The notes below the pieces were generated by a model. That model made no database searches. It was not told the origin of the DNA and was given only the letters and a program-made list of their open reading frames with translations. Source: CALJFL01 sp047633055 (lineage in GTDB: Bacteria; Pseudomonadota; Gammaproteobacteria; Pseudomonadales; Halieaceae). From it: a stretch of DNA of 56,719 nt. A program made the translations under genes and the position numbers. Numbering within the stretch: position 1 is the stretch's first letter; each line of letters starts with the position of its first letter. Below, piece by piece: positions 18,979 through 26,875 of this stretch. Location of the stretch: the NCBI GenBank assembly GCA_047633055.1, contig JBLIEI010000024.1, positions 1 through 56,719 of the forward strand, in the 5' to 3' direction.

Positions 18979-19611
18979 ATGGCAGAAGACATTCCAGACT
19001 CGCAGTTATCTGATATCGAAACCATCACACTGGGACATTACGAAGACAATGCCCTGTCTTTCTGGGAGGGGACGAGGAATCACGATGTCACTGTAAATTA
19101 TGATAAGTTCCTCGGCCAATTCTCTGAGGGGCGCGCGCTCGATATCCTCGATTTCGGCTGCGGCCCGGGTCGTGATCTCGGCTACTTTCAATCCTTGGGT
19201 CATAAGCCGGTCGGGCTGGATGGCAGTCGCGCGTTTTGCGACATGGCACAGGCGCATAGTGGCTGTCCAGTGCTGCATCAGCAGTTCCTATCGCTTAACC
19301 TGCCCGATGAGGCGTTCGATGGTGTCTTTGCCAATGCCTCGCTATTCCACATTCCGGGACAGGAACTGCCGCGGATCCTGCGGGAACTGCACAACACGCT
19401 GCGCTCCAATGGGATTGTGTTTTCATCGAACCCACGAGGCACTAGCGAAGGCTGGTCTGGTCAGCGCTACGGTCATTTCATGGAGTTTGAAGAATCCGTG
19501 GCTAATCTGGATGCCGCCGGCTTCGAGGTCCTCGAACATTACTATCGACCTGATGGTGTGCCGCGCTCTGAGCAGCCATGGCTGGCCATTGTCAGTCGGA
19601 AAATTGGGTAA
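18979..19611 (+). CDS. Class I SAM-dependent methyltransferase
   Basis: The protein has 210 residues. SAM-binding motif I is DILDFGCGPGRDLGYF (~55-70), followed by the acidic end of strand 2 in PVGLDGSRAF, and by motif IV FDGVFANASLFHIPGQELPR. The post-motif RELHNTLRSNGIVFSSNPRG matches Methyltransf_11/25 enzymes. The N-terminal phrase ETITLGHYEDNALSFWEGTR is typical of a widely distributed proteobacterial group whose substrate is unknown. It is a single gene divergent from the SLC13 permease. Confidence 0.9.
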   Translation: MAEDIPDSQLSDIETITLGHYEDNALSFWEGTRNHDVTVNYDKFLGQFSEGRALDILDFGCGPGRDLGYFQSLGHKPVGLDGSRAFCDMAQAHSGCPVLHQQFLSLNLPDEAFDGVFANASLFHIPGQELPRILRELHNTLRSNGIVFSSNPRGTSEGWSGQRYGHFMEFEESVANLDAAGFEVLEHYYRPDGVPRSEQPWLAIVSRKIG

Positions 19612-19765
19612 CCCGAGCGCCGCCTGTTGAGATCTGGAGCCATAGGTGCTCCCCTACTTCCCCGAATACCTCAGCATAATGGACTTTAAAAAACATTACC
19701 TCTAGTCTTACTTACGTGCTGGCTTCACTTGCCCTTAACATAGACAACGCTCAGGACACGCAACC

Positions 19766-21019
19766 ATGTCGAATCAAGATGCCATGTCACAGTCAATCCC
19801 AGCATACGCAGGCTGGTTTGGCGCAGATCCTGATTTACCCAATTTCAAACGGAACCCTCACGAGCTTTATAAACACTTGAGAGAAACGGCACCGGTAAAT
19901 CTTACTCCAGGCGATATGTGGAGATTGACCCGCCACGAAGATATACAGCGTTTGCTAAAGCACACGCCCGCCGGCATGCGTGATTCCGAGGGCCTGGTCG
20001 CGGGAATGACAAGGGAAGAGAGCGCCGCCAGCCGATTTATACTGCAAATGGACCCGCCCGACCACGACAGGATACGCCGTCTGGTCAGTAAAGCATTTAC
20101 ACCAAAAGCGCTTAACGCGCTTAGACCTCTTGTGCAGCAAAGTATTGACCAGGAACTGGCGAAAATTGACCCCAGTGACACCACCATTGATGTAATCCCC
20201 AAGCTGGCGTTACCTGTCCCTGCCGCCTCTATTTGTGCCATGTTAGGTGTGCCCTTTAGCGACAAAGAGTTACTGTCTGAGTGGGTCTCATTGGCAACCT
20301 TTCGGATAGCCGCCGGGGCTTACCCTCACATGCAGGAAAAGGCAGCTGAGGCGCTGCAAAACCTTATCGGCTACATGATGGTTTTAATAGAGGATCGCCG
20401 AGAAAATCCGACTGAGGATATTCTGGGGGCCTTGGTAAGTGCGGAAGAAGCAGGCGATCGCTTGGATATGGAGGAGCTTGTGTCGAACAGTATTGGCCTG
20501 CTGATTGCTGGATTAGAAACAACAATAGGGTTGATAGGCCATGCAATGCGTTGTTTTGCAAGATTTCCTGATCAATGGGAACTGTTGCACCAACAACCTG
20601 AATTACTCGATTCGGCCATAGAGGAGTGCCTGCGTTTTGAGCCTTCAGTACCTCTTACTATTCGCACTTTGCATGAGGATACCGAGTTTGGCGGTATTAT
20701 GATTCCTAAAGACAGCCGCGTGATGGCTGTATTGATTGCTGGAAATCGCGACCCTGCGGTGTTCAGTAATCCTGACAATTTCGACATCACCCGCAACGAG
20801 GGCAGACATTGCTCGTTTGGTGGTGGCATCCACTTTTGTCTGGGTTCGCACTTAGCCAGGCTGAATACTCAAATTGCCCTTTCTTCAATGGTGGCCAGAT
20901 TCACCCATCTTCAATTAAACGATGACGATATAGAGTGGGCACCATCTTTGTTCAGAATACCCTCAAAGATGCCTGTGCAACTTACACGCCGGGTGCCTAG
21001 AACCGACCACGGCCAATGA
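19766..21019 (+). CDS. Cytochrome P450 monooxygenase
   Basis: The 417-residue protein is soluble, as expected for a bacterial P450. The haem loop FGGGIHFCLGSHLARL carries the axial Cys358. The I-helix oxygen-binding groove is AGLETT (248-253), the ExxR pair is Glu287/Arg290, and HDRIRRLVSKAFTPK is the conserved C-helix region. It would hydroxylate a hydrophobic compound using electrons from a ferredoxin system, but no ferredoxin or reductase gene is adjacent. Its stop overlaps the start of a SpoU-type methyltransferase gene (ATGA), so the two are made together. Confidence 0.93.
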   Translation: MSNQDAMSQSIPAYAGWFGADPDLPNFKRNPHELYKHLRETAPVNLTPGDMWRLTRHEDIQRLLKHTPAGMRDSEGLVAGMTREESAASRFILQMDPPDHDRIRRLVSKAFTPKALNALRPLVQQSIDQELAKIDPSDTTIDVIPKLALPVPAASICAMLGVPFSDKELLSEWVSLATFRIAAGAYPHMQEKAAEALQNLIGYMMVLIEDRRENPTEDILGALVSAEEAGDRLDMEELVSNSIGLLIAGLETTIGLIGHAMRCFARFPDQWELLHQQPELLDSAIEECLRFEPSVPLTIRTLHEDTEFGGIMIPKDSRVMAVLIAGNRDPAVFSNPDNFDITRNEGRHCSFGGGIHFCLGSHLARLNTQIALSSMVARFTHLQLNDDDIEWAPSLFRIPSKMPVQLTRRVPRTDHGQ

Positions 21020-21537
21020 AGCAGATGATCGAATCGACCGTGAGCATTGGTTTAATAAACCCCAAAAGCCCCGTAAACATGGGCCTGATTATGCGGGCGA
21101 GCGGCTGCTTTCAAGTGGATTCTGTATTCTATACGGGAGAGCGCTACGACCGGGCGGCGCCCTTCAATACCGATACACAAAATGCGAGTCTGAGCATTCC
21201 GCTAACCTGGGTGCCAAGCCTGCCCCACGAGGTTGCCGATGACACGCAGGTTGTCTGTGTAGAACTGGTAGAGGGGGCCATCCCCTTGCCCGCGTATCAG
21301 CACCCCGGCAAAGCACTGTATATTTTTGGACCTGAGGACGGCACCATTAACCAAAAAATTATAGACCGAGCGGATTCTGTGGTCTTCATGCCCACAATAG
21401 GGAGCCTGAACCTGGCGGCGGCGGTGAATGTACTGCTTTATGACAGGCTGTCAAAATTGCCCGTAGGCGATTGCTATAAAACACTGATCCGTGAGAGTCG
21501 AGATAGGAATAACCGCGCGAAAGTGAAAAACAGATAG
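21016..21537 (+). CDS. SpoU/TrmH-type RNA 2'-O-methyltransferase
   Basis: The protein has 173 residues with the SPOUT knot. Motif 1 is NPKSPVNMGLIMRASGCF, motif 2 is ALYIFGPEDGTI, and motif 3 is FMPTIGSLNLAAAVNVLLYD (classical NPxxxGxxxRA, hxxGxExxG and SLNxSxAxxhhhhE-like patterns). In motif 2 the usual Glu-x-x-Gly reads as PEDG, and in motif 3 the usual SLNVSVA is SLNLAAA. It probably methylates a ribose in tRNA or rRNA. It overlaps the P450 stop by ATGA, an unusual pairing that may reflect only chance proximity. The target is unknown. Confidence 0.85.
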   Translation: MKQMIESTVSIGLINPKSPVNMGLIMRASGCFQVDSVFYTGERYDRAAPFNTDTQNASLSIPLTWVPSLPHEVADDTQVVCVELVEGAIPLPAYQHPGKALYIFGPEDGTINQKIIDRADSVVFMPTIGSLNLAAAVNVLLYDRLSKLPVGDCYKTLIRESRDRNNRAKVKNR

Positions 21538-21760
21538 CGTCTCCAATGCGATAATACTGTGTATGTAGCGAATTAATGCCTGACGCTTTGCGCCTCTACC
21601 CTACATAAAGCCCATAACAAACAACACCAACACAAGTGCGCCTGATGGCTGCATAGCATTAGTAATAAGCTAGTCGATGAGCATCCCTTGCCAGGCCACA
21701 ATTTTCTGTGGTCTTGCCAACAGCTTATTAAAAACCTGTTCTAAAGCAAAAACATCCAGT

Positions 21761-22489
21761 TCAGTCAATGTACAGTTGAAAAGACAGATAAAGTAGGCGT
21801 AAGCCGAATCCCGTCATAATGATCTTAAAGATCAACCTGAACATCGTTTCTGAAATATGATGACTAAATCGCTTTCCTAACCAGGTACCCAGAAAACTGG
21901 CCGGGATGCATGCGAGAATAGTCTCCAGGTAAGGTCGATAGTCAAATCCATAGAAAGTGTAACCTGCGATTTTTAGTACACCCATTGCCAGAAGACTTCC
22001 GGCGATAGTGGCGGTGACTTGCTCTTTGTTCAAGCCAGTACGCAGGACTAACGAATGAAGAATCCCACCATACGCAAAGACTGTGGATAAAAATGAATGA
22101 ATGATGCCGACAATAAAGAATAGTTTGGAAAACTTTGCTCGAAAATTTAATCCGGGCAGCCACACTGATAGCATTAATCCTGAAATCACTAAAGCAATAA
22201 ACCAGTCGGGAAAATTGATATAGAGCATTGACCCAGCGAGGACACCAAAAACACATCCGCACAAAAATGGAATGATAATGCGCCAGACCAGATGTTGTCG
22301 AAAAAGCCAGCAGCGGCCGAGCAGGGAGCCAAACATAAAAGGGCTATGTAACGGGATTACAGCACTAATGGGCAGAATACTCGTAATTAGGGCTAGCATC
22401 AGGAACGCGCCGCCTAGCGCGAAAGCCGCGTTTATAAAGGATGCCAGAAAGCTACCAGCGACAATTAAAATAAAGAGGGACTCAGGCAA
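21761..22489 (-). CDS. TauE/SafE-family membrane transporter
   Basis: The protein has 242 residues with about seven to eight hydrophobic segments. It begins LFILIVAGSFLASFINAAF, followed by the family's AVIPLHSPFMFGSLLGRCW and, in the second half, LNKEQVTATIAGSLLAMG with LGTWLGKRF. TauE/SafE proteins move sulfite, sulfoacetate or other organic anions. The only plausible start is TTG at 22489, because a stop codon lies 9 codons upstream in frame. That same stop ends the oxygenase-like fragment at 22517-22606, so this gene sits where the fragment's body should be. It is on the same strand as the FAH/MhpB/BKACE genes. Confidence 0.8.
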   Translation of the reverse strand: MPESLFILIVAGSFLASFINAAFALGGAFLMLALITSILPISAVIPLHSPFMFGSLLGRCWLFRQHLVWRIIIPFLCGCVFGVLAGSMLYINFPDWFIALVISGLMLSVWLPGLNFRAKFSKLFFIVGIIHSFLSTVFAYGGILHSLVLRTGLNKEQVTATIAGSLLAMGVLKIAGYTFYGFDYRPYLETILACIPASFLGTWLGKRFSHHISETMFRLIFKIIMTGFGLRLLYLSFQLYID

Positions 22490-22516
22490 CCTGCTTTCCC
22501 GCCCTGGCAGGTTTGA

Positions 22517-22606
22517 TCATGCGGCAACCCACCAGTCGTTGTACAACGGCGGTGTATGGGTATTTGCAAGTGCATTATCGAAAGAGTTCTTTTGTGGTTC
22601 GGCCAT
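22517..22606 (-). pseudogene. Possible N-terminal remnant of a Rieske-type oxygenase
   Basis: An ATG at 22606, with GGAG about 9 bases upstream, opens a 29-codon frame ending HTPPLYNDWWVAA before TGA. The closing phrase resembles the first strand of Rieske oxygenase alpha subunits (YxxWYVAC-like), just before the iron-sulfur domain. It lies 77 bases after the BKACE gene on the same strand, where a ring-hydroxylating oxygenase would make sense beside the NTF2-like and extradiol dioxygenase genes. The rest of the gene is absent and a TauE-like gene follows. The resemblance is short, so identity is tentative. Confidence 0.35.
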
Positions 22607-22683
22607 GGCCTTTACTCCAACCTTAATTGTTTTTATAGAATATTCGTCCACTTGCAGGGCGAATGTAGTTACAGGTATATCGT

Positions 22684-23508
22684 TTAGACACCGCCGAACA
22701 ATTGAGCCGCAGAAACCCCGTCAGTTATCAGTGTGCGGCCAGATTCTTTGGCGGCCGAAGCTGTCACTGTAATCAACGCGGCATTATTTTCGGCGACTGA
22801 TCCATCCGGTAACCAGAGATTATTCTCGAAACCAACCCGGCAGTGACCGCCATGCCGAATGGCATGCCTCATGACATTGGGTTCTTTTTTGCCAAAGGCA
22901 CAAACCATCCATTGCTCGGCATGCGACAAAGTATTCAAGTATTCCGCCAATGGCTCAGCTTGAAACTCAGGCTCGCTATAGCGACCAATAACCAGTAGCA
23001 CCATGTTGTCTTGCCTGGGAATTACAGATTCACTGCATAATTGTTGATACCAGCGAATATCTTTGACGCTATAGAGAATGTATTGAATGAGTGTGCCGTG
23101 GGCGCTTAGCTCTGCAAGAAAGCGTGCGCCAGCGTCTTTGTCTTCGTCGTCGGAAATAATTTCTCGCAGACCTATGGATACACACTTTGGGGCAAGCTCT
23201 CGCATGGCAGCCATTTGCTGCGCTGCCTGATAGACGCCGGCGGCCTCTGATGTCACTTGAATTAACATTCTATCGCCCACCGCCTGTTCAACTTCTTTAA
23301 TAGCGAGACGATAGGTAGCTGGATCAAGGGTATGCAGGTCTGCTCGGTCCCTGACGTGCAGGTGAATCATCGCGGCGCCCGCCTCACAACACTGTACAGC
23401 GGTCTCGGCTAACTCCCCGGGAGTGAGCGGCAGTGTTGAGTGATCAGCCTGTGTGCGTCGGGCACCGTTAGGCGCAACCGCGATTAATAGAGGGGTGGTG
23501 GTCGTCAT
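22684..23508 (-). CDS. BKACE-family beta-keto acid cleavage enzyme
   Basis: The protein has 274 residues from the ATG at 23508, which has GAGGA a few bases upstream; an earlier in-frame codon lies in the previous gene's spacer. The zinc-binding phrase MIHLHVRD and the later HCRVGFENNLWLPDG are BKACE (DUF849) signatures, as is TPGELAETAVQCCEAGA. These enzymes condense a beta-keto acid with acetyl-CoA to give acetoacetate and a new CoA ester (first shown for 3-keto-5-aminohexanoate). It follows the extradiol dioxygenase gene by 21 bases and probably acts on a late product of the same route. Which keto acid is not known. Confidence 0.9.
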   Translation of the reverse strand: MTTTTPLLIAVAPNGARRTQADHSTLPLTPGELAETAVQCCEAGAAMIHLHVRDRADLHTLDPATYRLAIKEVEQAVGDRMLIQVTSEAAGVYQAAQQMAAMRELAPKCVSIGLREIISDDEDKDAGARFLAELSAHGTLIQYILYSVKDIRWYQQLCSESVIPRQDNMVLLVIGRYSEPEFQAEPLAEYLNTLSHAEQWMVCAFGKKEPNVMRHAIRHGGHCRVGFENNLWLPDGSVAENNAALITVTASAAKESGRTLITDGVSAAQLFGGV

Positions 23509-23529
23509 TTCGTCCTCAACAGGCAACAC

Positions 23530-24501
23530 TCAAGAGACATGTTCAGCATGGATGATTCCCGCAGCGATGCCGATTTCCGGTGCAACCGAATAAAAATCAA
23601 CCTTGGGCAATCCGCCACCGGCGGATTTATGGGCTGCAGCGGCAGCTATCCATGCATGTAATTCCATCGAGCCTATGCCCGCCTCCTCCACCAATTTGTA
23701 CTGATCCCAGTGGTCGTACTGCTCAAATCTTCCGGAGGTCATGACGTCCAAAAAACGTTGGTCGGATTCCGCATTGAGGCGCATATCCTTGGCAGTTCGT
23801 TCTCCGTTGGCGACCATCTTTGCGCCCTCTTCATGCATAACCTGCAAGCGCTCCAGCCACTGCTCAGGGGTAAATGAGCCCGGGGCATCGCCCCCAGAAA
23901 TTTGCCAGGCCTTAACTTCATCGGTGGCGTCATCTATAGCCGGGTAGTAGCGCGTGGGGTGATGCGACATGCCGCCTGAGCCAAGCAATAGCACACGTTT
24001 ATTCAGTGTTTTAGTGAACTGACCCAGAGCCTCGCCAAGCATGCGGCTGCGTCTGAACGGGACGAACGGGGTGGTAATGCAGTTAATAAAAACGGGGATC
24101 ACTGGAACGCAATCCAACCCTCCCAGGATTTCGTGAATAGTCTGTGAAAACGCATGATCAACAGTCATCCGATAGGACACTGCAGGATCAATATCGTTGG
24201 CCCGTAGATATTCAACCATGGCAATAGCGGTATCAGTCGGTACAGCGAGTTTGCCCGGATAGCCACCGATGTCAGAAGACGCTTCTGCGGTAAGGCCCAC
24301 GCAGAAAGACGGCATCATCTTTAGGAAAAAACCATTAAAGTGATCGGAACCAAAGGCTATAACCAATTCCGGGTCGAATTCCTTTACCCACTGTGCGGTT
24401 TTCTTCATTGCGGCCTGCAGCGCAACCCAGTCCTTTGGCTCTTTTTCGTAGCAGTGCAATAATGGGCTATGGGAGGCGCTTACCATGGCTATGGATGACA
24501 T
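23530..24501 (-). CDS. mhpB-like: MhpB-type extradiol ring-cleavage dioxygenase (LigB superfamily)
   Basis: The 323-residue protein is similar in length and motif order to E. coli MhpB, 2,3-dihydroxyphenylpropionate 1,2-dioxygenase. The N-terminal ASHSPLL carries an iron-binding His. FGSDHFNGFF and FCVGLTAEA follow, the catalytic His region is RMTVDHAFSQTIHEIL, and the sequences PVIPVFINCITTPFVPFRR and LNKRVLLLGSGGMSHHP match the core closely. It uses Fe(II) and O2 to open a catechol ring next to the hydroxyls (meta cleavage). AAGGA precedes the ATG. No MhpC-type hydrolase or MhpD/E/F follows. Instead the operon has FAH and BKACE enzymes, so the substrate or downstream route probably differs from the mhp pathway. 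Confidence 0.88.
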   Translation of the reverse strand: MSSIAMVSASHSPLLHCYEKEPKDWVALQAAMKKTAQWVKEFDPELVIAFGSDHFNGFFLKMMPSFCVGLTAEASSDIGGYPGKLAVPTDTAIAMVEYLRANDIDPAVSYRMTVDHAFSQTIHEILGGLDCVPVIPVFINCITTPFVPFRRSRMLGEALGQFTKTLNKRVLLLGSGGMSHHPTRYYPAIDDATDEVKAWQISGGDAPGSFTPEQWLERLQVMHEEGAKMVANGERTAKDMRLNAESDQRFLDVMTSGRFEQYDHWDQYKLVEEAGIGSMELHAWIAAAAAHKSAGGGLPKVDFYSVAPEIGIAAGIIHAEHVS

Positions 24502-24531
24502 GTGGGGGTTCCTTGGTTCAGTTTGGGTGCC

Positions 24532-25008
24532 TTACTGGCTATCTTCTGGTCTGGCGTCAACCGGCCCCTTGTTGCTGCCGTCGACAAAAATACGGTTTAT
24601 TTGACGTCGCTCGATGCGCCAACGACCATCTTTGCAGCGTCGATACTGGTCGATGAAGTCGGCAACCAGTATCGGGTTAGCGTCGTAAATCGGCGGCTTG
24701 CCGTCGGCGGCAAACGTCAAGCAGGTGCTGTGTCCTGTAGCCTGAGTTTGGGTTGAAATCTTTAGTCTCAGGCTAGTCTGGAAGTGTCGGCTAATGCGAG
24801 ACTTACCGGCACGGGCCGAAAACAATTCGTCAATTTCAACGCGGCCGCGCGTGACTCGATCACCGTGGGCATAGAACGCTTCTGCAGTAAATAGATCTAC
24901 CAGTTTTGCCACTTGTCCATGGTCGAGGTAGTGGCAAAAGTCAGCATTAAGCGTCTCAATTGCCATCCGGATCTTAAGCAAATGTGCGCGGTTTATTTCA
25001 GTCGCCAT
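24532..25008 (-). CDS. NTF2-like/SnoaL-type protein
   Basis: The 158-residue protein is one cone-shaped NTF2-like domain: an N-terminal helix ending in NADFCHYLDHGQVAKLVDLF, then FYAHGDRVTRGRVEIDELF, SRHFQTSLRLKI, and a C-terminal strand pair around DQYRRCKDGRWRIERRQI. Relatives serve as ring-hydroxylating dioxygenase beta subunits, hydroxysteroid isomerases or dehydratases. It overlaps the FAH gene by 16 bases and precedes the extradiol dioxygenase by 30 bases, so it belongs to the aromatic operon. A structural subunit for the lost Rieske-type oxygenase, or an isomerase, are both possible. No catalytic residues can be assigned with confidence. Confidence 0.8.
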   Translation of the reverse strand: MATEINRAHLLKIRMAIETLNADFCHYLDHGQVAKLVDLFTAEAFYAHGDRVTRGRVEIDELFSARAGKSRISRHFQTSLRLKISTQTQATGHSTCLTFAADGKPPIYDANPILVADFIDQYRRCKDGRWRIERRQINRIFVDGSNKGPVDARPEDSQ

Positions 25009-25997
25009 TGGCCTATCTCTCGCTGTTCGACCTCAACTGGATTGCGCTGAGTACCCAGGCCATCGATGCTAACGGATACCGAAGAGCCTATTTGCTGGAA
25101 ATTGGCGTTATGTATCGATTTTCGACCCGGTGCGGGTTTGAATGCGGTGCCGCACGACACGACATCACCCGGGTGCAGCGTGTGGAACTGATTGATAAAA
25201 CTCAGTATTTCAGCCACCTTGTAGTTGTAGTAGCGAGTGCTGTCTTCGGCGATAGTCTCATCATCAAGTGCGCAGTGCACATCAAGATCATCGGGGTTTG
25301 CGACCTCGTCTCGAGTCACCAGCCATGGACCGAGAATGCCAAAGGTGTCCGTGCCTTTGTAGCGTCCTGCATAGGAAAGATGTTGTTCGATTCTCTCGGT
25401 TTCACTGGGGTCATCGGCCTTTGCATAAATAGCCCAGTAACGAAATAAATCTTCTGCCCGCATACCGTTGCCGGTAATGTCATTGAAAATGGTGTAACCA
25501 GCAACATAGTCAAGGGCATTTTCCGCATCTACATCACGCATGGCTTTCCCGATAATAACCGCTAACTCAGGTTCGGGATGAGCGCTGCCATAATAGCTGC
25601 GAATTTTGATCGTCGCGCCGTTACCGATTAAACATGAGGACGGTTTCAGAAAGAACGCAGGGTGCTCCGGAGCACTAATTTTCCTAGCATTACTGGCGGA
25701 GTTATTCATCGCGACACCGCAAATTTTTCCGGGATCGGGTACGGGTGGAAGCCACCGTACTTCCGACTCGACTATAAGCGATACACTTTCTGGATTCAGC
25801 CTGACAAAGGCCAAAGCTTCGGCCACCCTGACCATGGCCGCATCACCTTCTTGCAGCAACGCTTTCATGGTTTTGGGCAGTCGCTGTTCATCGGGAAAAG
25901 TAGCTGCTTCAGCGTCGGCTATATCCACAATCCTACCGGTATCAAATTCCACCCCGATACGGTCGCGGCCCCGATAATAAAAACTGGCAAGTTTCAA
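24993..25997 (-). CDS. Fumarylacetoacetate hydrolase (FAH) family protein
   Basis: The protein has 334 residues, read from a TTG start with GGAG 7 bases before it. The FAH catalytic domain is clear: PDPGKICGVAMNNSASNARK, FLKPSSCLIGNG, a metal-binding PEPELAVIIGKAMRDVDAEN, AGYTIFNDITGNGMR and GDVVSCGTAFKP. Family members cleave carbon-carbon bonds of 3-keto or 2-oxo-ene diacids, or decarboxylate and hydrate them, using Mg2+. It is the first gene of the operon that continues with the NTF2-like, MhpB-like and BKACE genes. It would be a natural candidate for processing the ring-fission product. A LuxR-type regulator is divergent only 56 bp away. Confidence 0.88.
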   Translation of the reverse strand: MKLASFYYRGRDRIGVEFDTGRIVDIADAEAATFPDEQRLPKTMKALLQEGDAAMVRVAEALAFVRLNPESVSLIVESEVRWLPPVPDPGKICGVAMNNSASNARKISAPEHPAFFLKPSSCLIGNGATIKIRSYYGSAHPEPELAVIIGKAMRDVDAENALDYVAGYTIFNDITGNGMRAEDLFRYWAIYAKADDPSETERIEQHLSYAGRYKGTDTFGILGPWLVTRDEVANPDDLDVHCALDDETIAEDSTRYYNYKVAEILSFINQFHTLHPGDVVSCGTAFKPAPGRKSIHNANFQQIGSSVSVSIDGLGTQRNPVEVEQREIGQWRLK

Positions 25998-26053
25998 GTT
26001 CGATCTCCACGTGTTGTTAACGCTTAAGGTTGGTCTCTATTGAATAGCCTGGA

Positions 26054-26836
26054 GTGTCAGTGTACAAGTTTTTACTAGCATCGTTCCATGATACGGAAGG
26101 TTTACAATTATTGTGGGGCACTGAAACATCCACCTATGCTCGCTGTGTCGATTGCTCGGGTACTCGTGACTTCTATGAACCATTTCTGGATCTCATTCAC
26201 GACGTCTATGGCGTCGACCAGTGCATGATTTTCCTCCTCGACGCCGAGTCTCGTATGGAGTGTCTGCTGTCACGAAATTTTCTAAACAACGTTGTGGCAG
26301 CACCATTAGCGAGGTCATACATTGAAGACAAATACAATTTTGACCCCAATATAACGTCGTTACGTAAATTACACGTTGGGGAGACCCAAACGATCCATCT
26401 AAGTGATACGCAGCACCGCATGACAGAAGGTTACCGTAACCAGTTCTTCGAGGCGCCTCACCTGATCGACAAGGTCAGCATTTTGACGACAGATGATAAC
26501 GGTAGCTATTACATTAACTTTTACCGTAGCCAAGAGCGAAGAACATTTGTCGAGGATAAATTATTCACAAACCCTGGCGACGGACGCTTGATTGCTGCCC
26601 TCCTCACTCAACATTACCGACTCAACAAGTCATTAAGTCGTGAAGGACCCCTCGTATTTCTGTCCCAGCGTGAGCGCCAGGTATGCCAAGGGATTCTCCA
26701 GGGGGAGAAAATGGAAACTATAAGCGCGACTATGGAAATAGCAACAAGTAGCGTAATCACTTACAAAAAAAGGCCGTACGCAAAGCTAGGAATAAACAGC
26801 CGAGCCTCGTTATTTGCACTGTGCCACAAACAATAA
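26054..26836 (+). CDS. LuxR-type transcriptional regulator
   Basis: The protein has up to 260 residues. Its C-terminus carries the GerE/LuxR helix-turn-helix: LSQRERQVCQGILQGEKMET, then SATMEIATSSVITYKKRPYA and KLGINSRASLFAL. The ~190-residue N-terminal part (DLIHDVYGVDQCMIFLLDAE) is a sensor of GAF-like or unknown type and lacks clear acyl-homoserine-lactone residues. The start may be GTG at 26054 or GTG at 26060, and the latter has GGAG at the right distance. It is divergent from the FAH-led operon with only 56 bp between, so it very likely controls that operon in response to an aromatic compound or its product. Confidence 0.85.
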   Translation: MSVYKFLLASFHDTEGLQLLWGTETSTYARCVDCSGTRDFYEPFLDLIHDVYGVDQCMIFLLDAESRMECLLSRNFLNNVVAAPLARSYIEDKYNFDPNITSLRKLHVGETQTIHLSDTQHRMTEGYRNQFFEAPHLIDKVSILTTDDNGSYYINFYRSQERRTFVEDKLFTNPGDGRLIAALLTQHYRLNKSLSREGPLVFLSQRERQVCQGILQGEKMETISATMEIATSSVITYKKRPYAKLGINSRASLFALCHKQ

Positions 26837-26875
26837 GAACGACCTAAGAGTCACGACCATCACAACAGCGCCTTT

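Noticed and set aside
19636..19652. GGAGC/GCTCC hairpin after the methyltransferase gene as a terminator
   Set aside because: It has a 5-bp stem and no T-run follows it.
21696..21711. CCACA/TGTGG hairpin as terminator after the SpoU-type gene
   Set aside because: The stem is only 5 bp and it is not followed by a T-run.
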